64,000 nt of DNA from NCBI GenBank assembly GCA_944320415.1, contig CALUHJ010000001.1, positions 1-64,000 of the forward strand, given 5' to 3'. The notes under the pieces are model-generated. The model was not told the origin of the DNA, ran no database searches, and saw nothing but the letters and a program-made list of their open reading frames with translations. Every line of letters begins with the position of its first letter. The first letter of the stretch is position 1. Shown here in pieces: positions 51,223-60,328 of the stretch. A program made the position numbers and the translations under genes. The stretch is from an uncultured Bacteroidales bacterium (lineage in GTDB: Bacteria; Bacteroidota; Bacteroidia; Bacteroidales; P3).

Positions 51223-51861
51223 ATGTCGGATTCAATGTATGATAAAAACAGTATTGTCCAACGCGGATACGAAAAATTGGAAAGATATAATCCAAAAACA
51301 TTGGAACAGTTGGCATACCATTATAAACAAATCATTGGGTTATTAGGCGAGGATACGGAAAGGGAAGGATTGTTGGCTACCCCTGTCAGGGTTGCCAAAG
51401 CCATGCAGTTCTTTACTCAAGGCTATGATTCCGACCCGGAAGCAATACTGCGGTCGGCAGTATTCAAGGAAGATTACCGTCAGATGGTTCTGGTAAAGGA
51501 TATAGAGATATATTCCTTGTGTGAACACCACATGGTGCCTATGGTCGGCAAGGCTCACGTGGCATATATACCTAACGGAAAGATTGTCGGATTGAGCAAG
51601 ATACCGAGAGTAGTGGACTGTTTTGCCAGACGTCTTCAGGTGCAGGAAAGAATGACGCAACAGATAAAGGAATGCATACACAAGACCCTTAATCCTTTGG
51701 GGGTGGCCGTTGTAATTGAGGCAAGGCATCTGTGTATGAGCATGAGAGGCGTTCAAAAACAGAATTCCCTTACGACCACATCCGACTTTACGGGTGCTTT
51801 CCTAAAAAGCAAGGAAACAAGAGAGGAATTCATGCACCTTATAGGCGTAAAGCTTTCATAA
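51223..51861 (+). CDS. folE: GTP cyclohydrolase I
   Basis: Converts GTP to 7,8-dihydroneopterin triphosphate, the first step to tetrahydrofolate. It has 212 residues. Zinc ligands are in [11 protein letters not shown] and [11 protein letters not shown], and the conserved [20 protein letters not shown] is present. Lies 22 bases upstream of an alpha/beta-hydrolase gene, possibly co-transcribed. Confidence 0.96.
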   Translation: MSDSMYDKNSIVQRGYEKLERYNPKTLEQLAYHYKQIIGLLGEDTEREGLLATPVRVAKAMQFFTQGYDSDPEAILRSAVFKEDYRQMVLVKDIEIYSLCEHHMVPMVGKAHVAYIPNGKIVGLSKIPRVVDCFARRLQVQERMTQQIKECIHKTLNPLGVAVVIEARHLCMSMRGVQKQNSLTTTSDFTGAFLKSKETREEFMHLIGVKLS

Positions 51862-51883
51862 ACGTTACTATTTCCGATATATC

Positions 51884-52801
51884 ATGTTCAGAAAACTTAT
51901 TATTTTGTCAGGCCTGATTGCGGCAACAACAATATCCCTCGCAATCAAACCTGACAAAAAATATATAAGACTGCCACAGAACGAAGGCCTTATTTACAAG
52001 GAACTGCCCGTTCTTACAGAGGACGGCTACAAGATAAAGACATGGTTTTTCCCCGCTCAAGACATGCCTACGGAAAAAGTGAAATCGGAGAGGATGCTTC
52101 CTTACAAAACACTCTCCGAGGAGAGCAGACCGACGATTGTTATCTGCAATGGAGACGCAGGCAATATGTCCTATCAGCAAATATTTTTGGCTAAAATATA
52201 TACGGCAAACGGTTATAATGTCGTAACTTTCGACTGGAGAGGTTTTGGAGAAAGCAGCGATTTTCCCATGAATGAAAACTATTTGTGCTATACTGAGATG
52301 TTGGCTGACTATGAGGCCGTAATAAACACTGTAAAAGAACAAAGGGAAGTAGATAAAAAACGTATTTATCTTTTCGGATGGTCCACCGGAGGGTATTTGA
52401 GCATGATTACAGCTTACAGGAACGAATACGTTGCAGGAATATTTGCGATAGGAATGGCTTCCTGTTTTGAAGAAGCAATACCTCAACTGATGAAAGTGCT
52501 TGACAAGGAAAAAGAGAACCTTTTGATACCGGACGATTTTCCTTGTGAACAAATGCCTGCTTACATTGCCCCGTATTTTAAAAAGCCCATCTTTCTTATA
52601 GTCGGTTCCGAAGACAACAGGACTCCGTCGTGGATGTCCGAACGAATAATCAATTCTCTGCCTGCAGGAACTATCGGGAAAATATCCGTTTTCAAAGGGG
52701 CCGGACATGGAGGCACGGAGTCACCATTGTTTCGCAACAGTGAGAGGTTTGTTTTAGAAACCATTGAGTTCCTTTCATCATTGAATGATATGGGAAAATG
52801 A
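51884..52801 (+). CDS. secreted alpha/beta hydrolase
   Basis: A 305-residue hydrolase with a signal peptide or N-terminal anchor (about residues 1-22). The nucleophile elbow is FGWSTGGYLS (GWSTG, about residue 167), an earlier VVTFDWRGFGESS loop forms the oxyanion region, and the histidine is expected in FKGAGHGGTES. Substrate unknown. The family includes BAAT/esterase-type enzymes. Followed at a short distance by a repeat copy and a convergent exonuclease gene. Confidence 0.85.
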   Translation: MFRKLIILSGLIAATTISLAIKPDKKYIRLPQNEGLIYKELPVLTEDGYKIKTWFFPAQDMPTEKVKSERMLPYKTLSEESRPTIVICNGDAGNMSYQQIFLAKIYTANGYNVVTFDWRGFGESSDFPMNENYLCYTEMLADYEAVINTVKEQREVDKKRIYLFGWSTGGYLSMITAYRNEYVAGIFAIGMASCFEEAIPQLMKVLDKEKENLLIPDDFPCEQMPAYIAPYFKKPIFLIVGSEDNRTPSWMSERIINSLPAGTIGKISVFKGAGHGGTESPLFRNSERFVLETIEFLSSLNDMGK

Positions 52802-52895
52802 TGTGTTTCTACTACTTGTACTAGAAATGTTTATTGTAAAAACATCTACACGGCCTATATGCCGCAAATACTGTTCTAAAAAACCATTTCCTTTC

Positions 52896-52963
52896 TTTGA
52901 TTCATTGGAATTCTTTTCTGAAAAGAAAAAAACGGATTCAGAAAAGAATTTTATGGAATCAAA
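52896..52963 (+). repeat. dispersed palindromic repeat, copy 6
   Basis: TTTGATTCATTGGAATTCTT then TTCTGAAAAGAAAAAAACGG and ATTCAGAAAAGAATTTTATG, ending GAATCAAA. Outer TTTGATTC/GAATCAAA and an inner perfect 14-bp inverted repeat AATTCTTTTCTGAA (52909-52922) with TTCAGAAAAGAATT (52937-52950). The exonuclease stop codon (52964-52966) directly abuts the right end. Confidence 0.85.
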
Positions 52964-53515
52964 TTACAATTTTCTCAGTCTTGTTTTCAATTTTTTTCTC
53001 AATTCTTCCAGATTGTTTACCTGCAAAGTCTCAGCTTCCTTAAGAAGCAATACGGCACAAGCCTCAGCATCCGCATCCGCCTTGTGATGTTCGAAAACGT
53101 ACCCTCCCCTTTCGCACAAATAGTCAAGGGAATATTTGGGCAACGAAGGCCAAACAAGACGTGATATCTGATAGGTACACAAATACCTTCCTTCAGGTTT
53201 TGGTATTCCGTAATGTTTCAATGTTTTCCTGAGGACGTTTATATCAAAGGAAGCGTTGTGTGCAACTATTGTCCTTCCTTCAAGATATGGTTTTATTTCT
53301 TTCCACAAAACGTCAAACCCGGGTTCGTTCATCACATCTTCCTTGTGTATGCCGTGAATCTTTTGTGCATAAAAATGGAAATAAGGATAACATATAGGTT
53401 TTATCAGCCAATGACGACGTTCAACTATTTCTGAATCCTTTACCACCGCAATACCCAACGAACAAGGGATATACGCATCCGCCGCCTCAAAGTCTATAGC
53501 AACAAAATCAAACAT
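52964..53515 (-). CDS. DnaQ-like 3'-5' exonuclease
   Basis: A 183-residue DEDDh exonuclease related to the epsilon subunit of DNA polymerase III. Exo I is FVAIDFEAADAY, Exo II is VAHNASFDINVLR and Exo III is HHKADADAEACAVLL. It lacks other domains, so it is a stand-alone nuclease, perhaps for repair or RNA. The C-terminus is basic (RKKLKTRLRKL). Separated from dsbD by a strong terminator. Confidence 0.9.
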   Translation of the reverse strand: MFDFVAIDFEAADAYIPCSLGIAVVKDSEIVERRHWLIKPICYPYFHFYAQKIHGIHKEDVMNEPGFDVLWKEIKPYLEGRTIVAHNASFDINVLRKTLKHYGIPKPEGRYLCTYQISRLVWPSLPKYSLDYLCERGGYVFEHHKADADAEACAVLLLKEAETLQVNNLEELRKKLKTRLRKL

Positions 53516-53530
53516 AAGAAATGCAAAATT

Positions 53531-53557
53531 AAAAGGGGAGTCGCTGACTCCCCTTTT
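53531..53557 (-). terminator. terminator hairpin between dsbD and the exonuclease gene
   Basis: AAAAGGGGAGTC (53531-53542) and GACTCCCCTTTT (53546-53557) form a perfect 12-bp stem with a 3-base loop. It lies just past the dsbD stop (53573) and has T residues on the minus-strand side. Confidence 0.9.
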
Positions 53558-53572
53558 ATCCGAATTTATTGT

Positions 53573-55627
53573 TTACTTTTTGAAATTTGAAAGACCCTCA
53601 TCAAGGAATTTGACAAAGTTTTCCACATTCCTGTCATAGGATTTAGGCTCTTTCGTCAAAAGATTTCCATCCGCATCCATAAGCACGTAAAGAGGTTGTG
53701 CATTCGCCCTGAATGTTTCTATCTGATAATTGTGGTTTTTCTTGCCGAGAGTCTTTATCGTTTTGCCGTCCTTGGTCTTTACCCACTCATCTTCCGGCAA
53801 TTCAATGGTATTGACATCAGCATACAAGGCAACCATTACATAATTCTCGTTAAGACGTTTCTTGACTTGAGGATCCACCCATACGTAATTTTCCATTTCC
53901 CTGCAGTTTGCACAAGTCTTTCCCGTAAAGTCAATGAACAGAGGCTTGTTTACTTTCTTTGCATAAGCCTTTGCTTCCTCCAGGTCGAAGAATCCTTCAA
54001 ATCCCGTAGGAAAATGCAGTTCCTTTGCATACTTTCTGTCTGCCGGCAGAGCCGAAGCCGAAGCCGCCGCAGAGGAAGAGGCATTCTCCGAGCTTATTCT
54101 TACAAGGTCAAAATCCTGCGTACTCATTGGAGGAATATATCCCGATATGGCCTTTAGCGGAGCGCCCCACAAGCCCGGTATCATGTAAACCACAAAGGCA
54201 AAAGTGATTAAAGAAAGGAACAAACGCGGAACACCTATCTTTTCAACCGGTGCATCACCTTTGAACCGTAGTTTTCCCAAAAGATAAAAGCCCAACATGG
54301 AGAATGTAACTATCCATAAGGCAAGATAAGTCTCTCTGTCCAATATTCCCCAATTGGCAGACAAATCGGCCATCGAAAGGAATTTCAGTCCCAATGCTAT
54401 TTCAAGAAATCCGAATACAATCTTTACCGTATTCAACCATGAACCCGACTTCATGCTCTTCAACACCGAAGGGAACATTGCAAGCAAGGTGAAAGGCAAG
54501 GCAAATCCTATCGCAAAACCAAGCATGGACATCAGGAACACAAGACTGTTGTTTGAACCGGATGCCATTTCTATCAAAGCCGCTCCAAGTATTGGACCGG
54601 TACATGAAAATGAAACAAGTACCGTTGTCAATGCTATGAAAAACGTTCCGAGATATCCGCCTTTGTCAGCCTGTTGGTCGGATTTGTTTACCAAAGAAGA
54701 AGGCATAGTGATTTCGAAAAGTCCGAAGAAAGAAAAGGCAAAAATCATGAATATTATGAAGAATATCAGGTTAGGTATCCAATGTGTCGATATTATATAC
54801 ATTGCATCCTTTCCCAACAAAAGAGTCAGAAGCAATCCGAGAACTGCAAACATGAATACTATGCTCGCACCGAAGAAATAAGCCTGACGTCTTCCCTGTT
54901 TTTTGGTCTTGTTGCCTTTCATGAAGAAAGATATCGTCATGGGTATCATAGGAAATACGCAAGGGGTTATCAACGCCAACAGACCTGCACCAAAAGACAC
55001 GAAGAACGCAAGCCATAGAGATTTGTCCTTAGAGACCGCATTGGTAACTTCAAGATTTGTCTGCTTGATTTGTACCTCATCAGTAGGAGTAGCAGTATTT
55101 GTCTGAGTAAGTGACTGTTCTGTCGTGACGGTTTCCGTTTCCGGAGTTACGGAAACGGTTTTCACAAAAGAAGGATTGCCTTTTATCTTGAACGAATATT
55201 CTACATCCTCTGGAGGAATGCAACTTCCTTTTTCGCAAAGTTGAAATCTTACCAATCCTTTAACCACAAAGTCTTCCGCGGAAAGAACCTTTATTCTTTG
55301 TCTGAATGTTACCTTGTTTTTGAAATATCTTGAAGAATCCTTTGCGAAAGGATCGTATTCGGAAACCGGTAACGGTTCATGAACACCTCCTACACGCTCG
55401 TATGAAGTGCTCTTGTCGAAAATGAATTCTATGGGCAATTCCGTTCCTTTAGTATTTTGTGAATATATATGCCAGTCTCCCTTAAGGTTACATTGCATTA
55501 CAAGGTCGTAAACAGAGTCGTTTACCTTTTTTGTCCTGAAATCCCATTTAGCGGGACTTTGTGCCGACAGACCTGTACAAAGACCTAACAGCACGAACAA
55601 AAAACCGATAATATTTTTCTTTCTCAT
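53573..55627 (-). CDS. dsbD: thiol:disulfide interchange protein DsbD
   Basis: Transfers reducing power from cytoplasmic thioredoxin to periplasmic proteins. It has 684 residues: signal peptide, N-terminal beta domain (about 25-150; with QLCEKGSCIPP), a linker, an eight-helix membrane domain with ITPCVFPMIPMTISFF and SCTGPILGAAL, and a C-terminal thioredoxin domain with GKTCANCREMENYVW. An Ala/Ser-rich linker precedes the last domain. Its periplasmic clients in this window could include Omp28-type and thioredoxin-like proteins. Confidence 0.95.
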   Translation of the reverse strand: MRKKNIIGFLFVLLGLCTGLSAQSPAKWDFRTKKVNDSVYDLVMQCNLKGDWHIYSQNTKGTELPIEFIFDKSTSYERVGGVHEPLPVSEYDPFAKDSSRYFKNKVTFRQRIKVLSAEDFVVKGLVRFQLCEKGSCIPPEDVEYSFKIKGNPSFVKTVSVTPETETVTTEQSLTQTNTATPTDEVQIKQTNLEVTNAVSKDKSLWLAFFVSFGAGLLALITPCVFPMIPMTISFFMKGNKTKKQGRRQAYFFGASIVFMFAVLGLLLTLLLGKDAMYIISTHWIPNLIFFIIFMIFAFSFFGLFEITMPSSLVNKSDQQADKGGYLGTFFIALTTVLVSFSCTGPILGAALIEMASGSNNSLVFLMSMLGFAIGFALPFTLLAMFPSVLKSMKSGSWLNTVKIVFGFLEIALGLKFLSMADLSANWGILDRETYLALWIVTFSMLGFYLLGKLRFKGDAPVEKIGVPRLFLSLITFAFVVYMIPGLWGAPLKAISGYIPPMSTQDFDLVRISSENASSSAAASASALPADRKYAKELHFPTGFEGFFDLEEAKAYAKKVNKPLFIDFTGKTCANCREMENYVWVDPQVKKRLNENYVMVALYADVNTIELPEDEWVKTKDGKTIKTLGKKNHNYQIETFRANAQPLYVLMDADGNLLTKEPKSYDRNVENFVKFLDEGLSNFKK

Positions 55628-55660
55628 ATCTGCTTTGATTTTATTTTTTAATAAACCGAA

Positions 55661-56980
55661 TTATTTGCTGAGCCAAACGGAAGGATTCAAGTGATGAGTA
55701 CCTTTGAATATCTGGAACTTGAATTCACTCACTCCATCATCGTTTGTATTGACCACTCCTATTGTTTGTTTTGTACTTACCTTGGTTCCAACCTTCACGT
55801 TTATGCTTTTAAGATTGGCATATACGGTCATGTATTCTCCGTGACGGATTATCACAACCAGACCCGAAGGTCCTTTTGCGACTCTCGTAACTTCTCCATT
55901 AAATACGGCCCTTATCGCAGAACCTTTGGTAGTCCTAATATCTATACCTTTATTCTCTATTTTTGTTCCCTTGATTTCAGGATGAGCATGTACCCCATAC
56001 TGAGAAACTACAACACCTTGGGCACTCGGCCATGGTAATTTACCCTTATTGGCTTCAAAATTGCTTGACAAGGCAACCTCTTCAGGTGTGGTAGCTATGA
56101 CATAATTCTTCTTTTTCGCTGTTTCCATTGCTGCTTTATTGGCAGCAACTTCCGTCTTGTTGGCTGCAGAGGATTTCGCCTTGGCTTCCATTTCACGTTT
56201 TCTTTTTTCGGCCAATTCCCTTTGTCTTCTTACCTCTGCCGCAATCGCATCATCTATCTGTTTTTGCAGTTTCTTGACTTGCGCCTGTTTGTTTTGAAGG
56301 TTTTTCTTCATCTGAGACTCTTTCTGCTGCAATTGCTTGACCGTTTTCTCTTTTTGACTCTTTTCCTTGTTTAAAGCATCCTTATTCTTCAGCTCCTGTT
56401 TTAAAAGAGACTCTTGATTAACCTTCTTTACTTCCAGTTCATTGGTTCTCTTGTATAGTTCTCCGGTCTTTTCCTTTATTTGTTGCAGTTTCTTTTTCTG
56501 CATGTCTCCGAATTGCCTGAAAAAGACATATCTCTGATAAGCCTCCTTATAATCCTTTGCCGCAAAAATAAACAACAACTTGTCAGTTGCCGTCTTGTTT
56601 CTTTGGGCATAACGCAGCATCTGAGCATAACTTTCCTTCAGCGCATCTATTTCCTTACACAATTCACCTATGGAATGTTGCGTGCTTTTTATTTCATTGT
56701 TCAACATTCCCATCTGGGTATTTATGTTTTTAATCAGTTTTTGTCTGCTGGCTATTTTACGCTTCAGAACCTGCAATTCCGAAGCCGACATACTTTTTGT
56801 TTTCTTTGTTTCTTTCAATATGGCGTTTATCGAAGCTATTTCCTTCTCCAGTTTAGCCTTCTGTTTTTCGAGTTTGTTTCTGTCCTGAGTCAATCCCCCA
56901 TGAGCAAAAAAAAGTATACAAACGAAAAAAAGTATACAATATTTGAAAAATTTCCTATCAGTCTTTCCCCAAGATTTCAT
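55661..56980 (-). CDS. EnvC-like murein hydrolase activator (degenerate M23 domain)
   Basis: A 439-residue exported protein: signal peptide or anchor (about 12-30), a very long coiled coil (about 32-270) rich in Lys, Glu and Gln, then a LytM/M23 domain (about 320-439). The catalytic zinc ligands are missing: the HxxxD motif is ENKGIDIRT, and the final HxH is replaced by SEFKFQIFK. This is the pattern of EnvC/NlpD-type activators of amidases rather than active endopeptidases. Probable promoter TAATTTTG at 57002-57009 (minus). Confidence 0.9.
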   Translation of the reverse strand: MKSWGKTDRKFFKYCILFFVCILFFAHGGLTQDRNKLEKQKAKLEKEIASINAILKETKKTKSMSASELQVLKRKIASRQKLIKNINTQMGMLNNEIKSTQHSIGELCKEIDALKESYAQMLRYAQRNKTATDKLLFIFAAKDYKEAYQRYVFFRQFGDMQKKKLQQIKEKTGELYKRTNELEVKKVNQESLLKQELKNKDALNKEKSQKEKTVKQLQQKESQMKKNLQNKQAQVKKLQKQIDDAIAAEVRRQRELAEKRKREMEAKAKSSAANKTEVAANKAAMETAKKKNYVIATTPEEVALSSNFEANKGKLPWPSAQGVVVSQYGVHAHPEIKGTKIENKGIDIRTTKGSAIRAVFNGEVTRVAKGPSGLVVIIRHGEYMTVYANLKSINVKVGTKVSTKQTIGVVNTNDDGVSEFKFQIFKGTHHLNPSVWLSK

Positions 56981-57001
56981 CTTATTTCTTTAATAACCTG
57001 C

Positions 57002-57009
57002 CAAAATTA
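57002..57009 (-). promoter_or_regulatory. -7 element upstream of the EnvC-like gene
   Basis: TAATTTTG on the minus strand, 21 bases before the ATG, in the 153-base gap after rodA. No TTTG is seen at the expected distance. Confidence 0.4.
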
Positions 57010-57133
57010 CAAATATTTGTTGGATTGGTAACATTATTTGACACAAGTACAATTTTTTCAATGAAATTTTCCTTTGTTACACGACCTTTAAAACAATAAC
57101 ACATACAAACAAATCGCATTTCTATCAATCAGC

Positions 57134-58399
57134 TTATACCAATTCAAGCCTCGAAGCATCCTCCCGGACGAATATAAACAAAAGCAATGTAAATGCCCAA
57201 AGAGAAGAACCTCCGTAACTTACAAAAGGCAACGGTATACCTATGACCGGTAAAAGTCCAATAGTCATTCCTATGTTCACAAAAAAATGAAAGAATATTA
57301 TGCTGGCAACTCCATACCCGTATATTCTGGAAAACTTAGACCGTTGCCTTTCAGCCATTTTCACAAGTCTGATACATAATAATACATAAACGACAACAAC
57401 TATTGTCGAACCAATAAAACCCCATTCTTCCCCAATCGTACAAAATATAAAATCGGTATCCTGTTCCGGAACGAAGTTGAACTTGGTTTGCGTTCCGTTC
57501 AAGAATCCTTTTCCTATAAATCCACCGGAACCGATTGCTATCTTACTCTGATTGACATTGTATCCGACTCCTTGAAAATCTTGTTTCTTCCCTATCAATA
57601 CCTCTATTCTGTCTTTTTGGTGCTGTCCCAAGGCATTCTCAAAAAGAAAATCCACACCCAAAACGAATAAAGAACAAAAAGCAAACATGCCTATAAATAG
57701 CCAAATGCTGATTTTCTTGTATCTGAAATGAAAAAAAAGCCAACTTAATAAGAACAACAAGAAAAATATGGCTATCAACAAATATTGATTCAGCAATAAA
57801 GCCAATAAAAACAATACAACACAAACCAGTCCGAAAATAAGAACATAAGAAGACAAGCCTTCACGGAATAAAACCAAAACGAAGGCTCCGAAAACCAAGG
57901 CAGAACCAGTATCATTCTGCAAAAAAACCAACAACATTGGTATAGTAACTAACATGATTGCTGTTAGCTTTGTTTTCCAATCGTTAAAGTCAACACCTAT
58001 TCCCGATAGTGCTTTGGCTAATGCCAATGCCGTTGCAACCTTTGCAAATTCAGAAGGTTGAATTCCGAAATCTCCAACACCAAACCATGATTTTGCGCCC
58101 TTGGTTTCAGAACCCATAAACAATACTGCAATAAGCAACAATATGAAAAAGGCATATATGACATTGGATGTCTGGGAAAAGAACTTGGGATCCAGAATAA
58201 TGACAAACAAAGCCATTAAAAGCGCAGCTCCAATCCAAACAAGTTGCTTGCCGTATCTCGAACTGAAATCAAATATGCTTCCTTCTCCATTGTAAACCGC
58301 TGCATATATGTTCATCCAACCGAAAAATACCAGAAAAAGATACATGAGTATGATACCCCAGTCAAGCTTACCCAATATGTTTCTGCCTCCCCTGTACAT
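57134..58399 (-). CDS. rodA: peptidoglycan polymerase RodA (SEDS family)
   Basis: A 421-residue SEDS glycosyltransferase that polymerises lipid II together with PBP2 during elongation. About ten membrane helices are visible. Family motifs: GAKSWFGVGDFGIQPSEFAK in the loop and QQD-type VPEQDTDFIFCTIGEEWGF, with C-terminal GIPLPFVSYGGSSL. It follows the PBP2 gene by 7 bases, the usual pairing. It is longer than E. coli RodA, mainly through extra helices. Confidence 0.94.
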   Translation of the reverse strand: MYRGGRNILGKLDWGIILMYLFLVFFGWMNIYAAVYNGEGSIFDFSSRYGKQLVWIGAALLMALFVIILDPKFFSQTSNVIYAFFILLLIAVLFMGSETKGAKSWFGVGDFGIQPSEFAKVATALALAKALSGIGVDFNDWKTKLTAIMLVTIPMLLVFLQNDTGSALVFGAFVLVLFREGLSSYVLIFGLVCVVLFLLALLLNQYLLIAIFFLLFLLSWLFFHFRYKKISIWLFIGMFAFCSLFVLGVDFLFENALGQHQKDRIEVLIGKKQDFQGVGYNVNQSKIAIGSGGFIGKGFLNGTQTKFNFVPEQDTDFIFCTIGEEWGFIGSTIVVVVYVLLCIRLVKMAERQRSKFSRIYGYGVASIIFFHFFVNIGMTIGLLPVIGIPLPFVSYGGSSLWAFTLLLFIFVREDASRLELV

Positions 58400-58406
58400 A
58401 AATCAT

Positions 58407-60260
58407 TTATTTTTTTGTTTTAATTTGTCTTTTTATCGGCAGATTCTGGCAAGGTTGAACCTCTATATACGTTTTCTCGAATTCCGTTCTGAGAACCTCA
58501 CCCCTGACATATTTTTCAACAATAAGGCTTGCTATTGGCGCCGCCCAGGAACCTCCACCGCCCTTGGCGTTCTCTATATAGACCGCAACAGCTATTTTAG
58601 GACTTACCATTGGAGCAAAACATATAAATACGGAATGGTCATCCCCTATATTTTCCGCCGTCCCCGTTTTGCCGCAAATGGCTATATCATCTATTCTCGC
58701 CCTCCTTGCCGTTCCCCCTGCCTCATGAACTGTTCCCCACATGCCTTTAACAGCAATGTCCCAATAATCCGAAGCAATGAAACTATAATGTTTTTTCGTG
58801 TATTTTTTAAACATGCGTTTATTGGTATCATCCCCGAAACTCCTTACTATATGCGGCGTAATATACCAGCCTCTGTTGGCAACCAGAGCCGCAAAATTAG
58901 CCATCTGCAAAGGATTGACGCCTACCTCGCCCTGCCCTATCGAATTGGAATATATCGTATAGAAATTCCATCCGCCGGGATACCATTTGTTATAAAAAGC
59001 CGTATCAGGTATATATCCAGAACGTACGCCGGGAAGGTCTATGTCAAGTTTAGTACCAAATCCCATCCGTTTTGCAGCCGAAGTCCATAAGGACAATCCG
59101 TATTTGCTGTCAATTTTACCCGTTTTGGGATTGGTCTGCTGCACAATTCTCTGAAACACCCTGTAAAAATACGGGTTGCATGACATCTTTATGGCATCCT
59201 CAACACAAGTTGCCGAAGGATGATTGTGACAGCCTACCAGACCTTTATCACAAGCAAAACCTGTGTTGCGAGTTATGACTCCCATATCCAAGGCTATAAG
59301 ACTCTGTGCGACCTTGAATATGCTTCCTGGAGGATACTCTGCCATCAAAACCCTGTTGAACAGAGGTTTCGATATATCCTCAGAAAGCATCTTGTAGTTC
59401 TTGCTCCTGACTCTTCCAACCAATAAATTCGGATCGTAATAAGGCGCGGAAACAAAACACAATACCTCTCCGGAAGAAGGCTCTATCGCTATTATACACC
59501 CCCTTTTATTCGCCATTATCTTTTCGGCATACTTCTGCAGTTCCAAATCGATGGTACTGTAAAGATTCTGTCCGGATATGGCATTGGTATCGAATTTACC
59601 GTCGGCAAAGGACCCTTTCTCCCTGTTGTGAACATCGACCAGAGTTATCTTGCTGCCTTTTTTACCCCTCAATATATCCTCGTAAAACTTCTCAAGACCG
59701 CTCATGCCTATGTAATCGCCTCTCTTGTAATAAGGATTCTTTTCTATCATTCCTTCACTCACCTCGCCTATGTACCCCAAAACATGGGAAGCAACACCGT
59801 CAGGATAATATCTCAAGGTTCTTTTCTGGGCGTAAAACCCCTCATATTCATATATCTTCTCCTGAATCGGAGCGAAATCTTCCTTGCTTATCTGTTTTTC
59901 AAAGATGGAAGGGGCATAATACGAGTATTTCTTCGCCTTATCCATCTTCTTGATGAAATCTTCCCTGCTTATCTTCAAAAGAGAACAAAATTCATTGGTA
60001 TCCTTCAGTCTTACCTGTTTGGGTATTACCATCAAATCATAAACCGCTTCATTGTAAACCAACAATTTACCGTGTCTGTCATAAATAAGTCCCCTGGAAG
60101 GATACTGCGTAATATGTCTCAAGGCATTCCTGTCCGCCAATTCCTTATAAGTGTCATCGATTATCTGCAAATAAGCCAAACGCAATACATACACAATCCC
60201 GACAGCCATAAATATGCCTATGATTACATAGCGTCTTGAAGCAAGGGATTTGTTTGTCAT
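58407..60260 (-). CDS. mrdA: penicillin-binding protein 2 (elongation transpeptidase)
   Basis: A class B PBP of 617 residues: one N-terminal membrane helix (about 10-30), pedestal domain and transpeptidase domain. The SxxK active site is in PPGSIFKVAQS (about residue 312), and the KTG triad is CGKTGTAEN (about 540). The region near YSNSIGQGEVGV contains the SxN motif. It acts with RodA. mreBCD, which often precede it, are absent here: the upstream neighbour on the other strand is a LuxE-like gene. Confidence 0.94.
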   Translation of the reverse strand: MTNKSLASRRYVIIGIFMAVGIVYVLRLAYLQIIDDTYKELADRNALRHITQYPSRGLIYDRHGKLLVYNEAVYDLMVIPKQVRLKDTNEFCSLLKISREDFIKKMDKAKKYSYYAPSIFEKQISKEDFAPIQEKIYEYEGFYAQKRTLRYYPDGVASHVLGYIGEVSEGMIEKNPYYKRGDYIGMSGLEKFYEDILRGKKGSKITLVDVHNREKGSFADGKFDTNAISGQNLYSTIDLELQKYAEKIMANKRGCIIAIEPSSGEVLCFVSAPYYDPNLLVGRVRSKNYKMLSEDISKPLFNRVLMAEYPPGSIFKVAQSLIALDMGVITRNTGFACDKGLVGCHNHPSATCVEDAIKMSCNPYFYRVFQRIVQQTNPKTGKIDSKYGLSLWTSAAKRMGFGTKLDIDLPGVRSGYIPDTAFYNKWYPGGWNFYTIYSNSIGQGEVGVNPLQMANFAALVANRGWYITPHIVRSFGDDTNKRMFKKYTKKHYSFIASDYWDIAVKGMWGTVHEAGGTARRARIDDIAICGKTGTAENIGDDHSVFICFAPMVSPKIAVAVYIENAKGGGGSWAAPIASLIVEKYVRGEVLRTEFEKTYIEVQPCQNLPIKRQIKTKK

Positions 60261-60303
60261 TTTTTAATGAGATGTATAATTGAACCACGGTTTTACGCGT
60301 TTG

Positions 60304-60311
60304 CAAAAGTA
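60304..60311 (-). promoter_or_regulatory. -7 element upstream of the PBP2 gene
   Basis: TACTTTTG on the minus strand, about 45 bases before the PBP2 ATG. It lies only 18 bases from the divergent LuxE-like ATG, so the two promoters are back to back. Confidence 0.5.
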
Positions 60312-60328
60312 CAACAAAATGACAACTT

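Noticed and set aside
51908..52708. 266-residue minus-strand frame antisense to the alpha/beta hydrolase
   Set aside because: The plus strand encodes a convincing hydrolase with GWSTG motif; the antisense frame lacks any recognisable features.
53531..53557. Hairpin before dsbD considered as a further copy of the dispersed repeat
   Set aside because: It has a GC-rich stem, 3-base loop and no GGATTC core; it is a conventional terminator.
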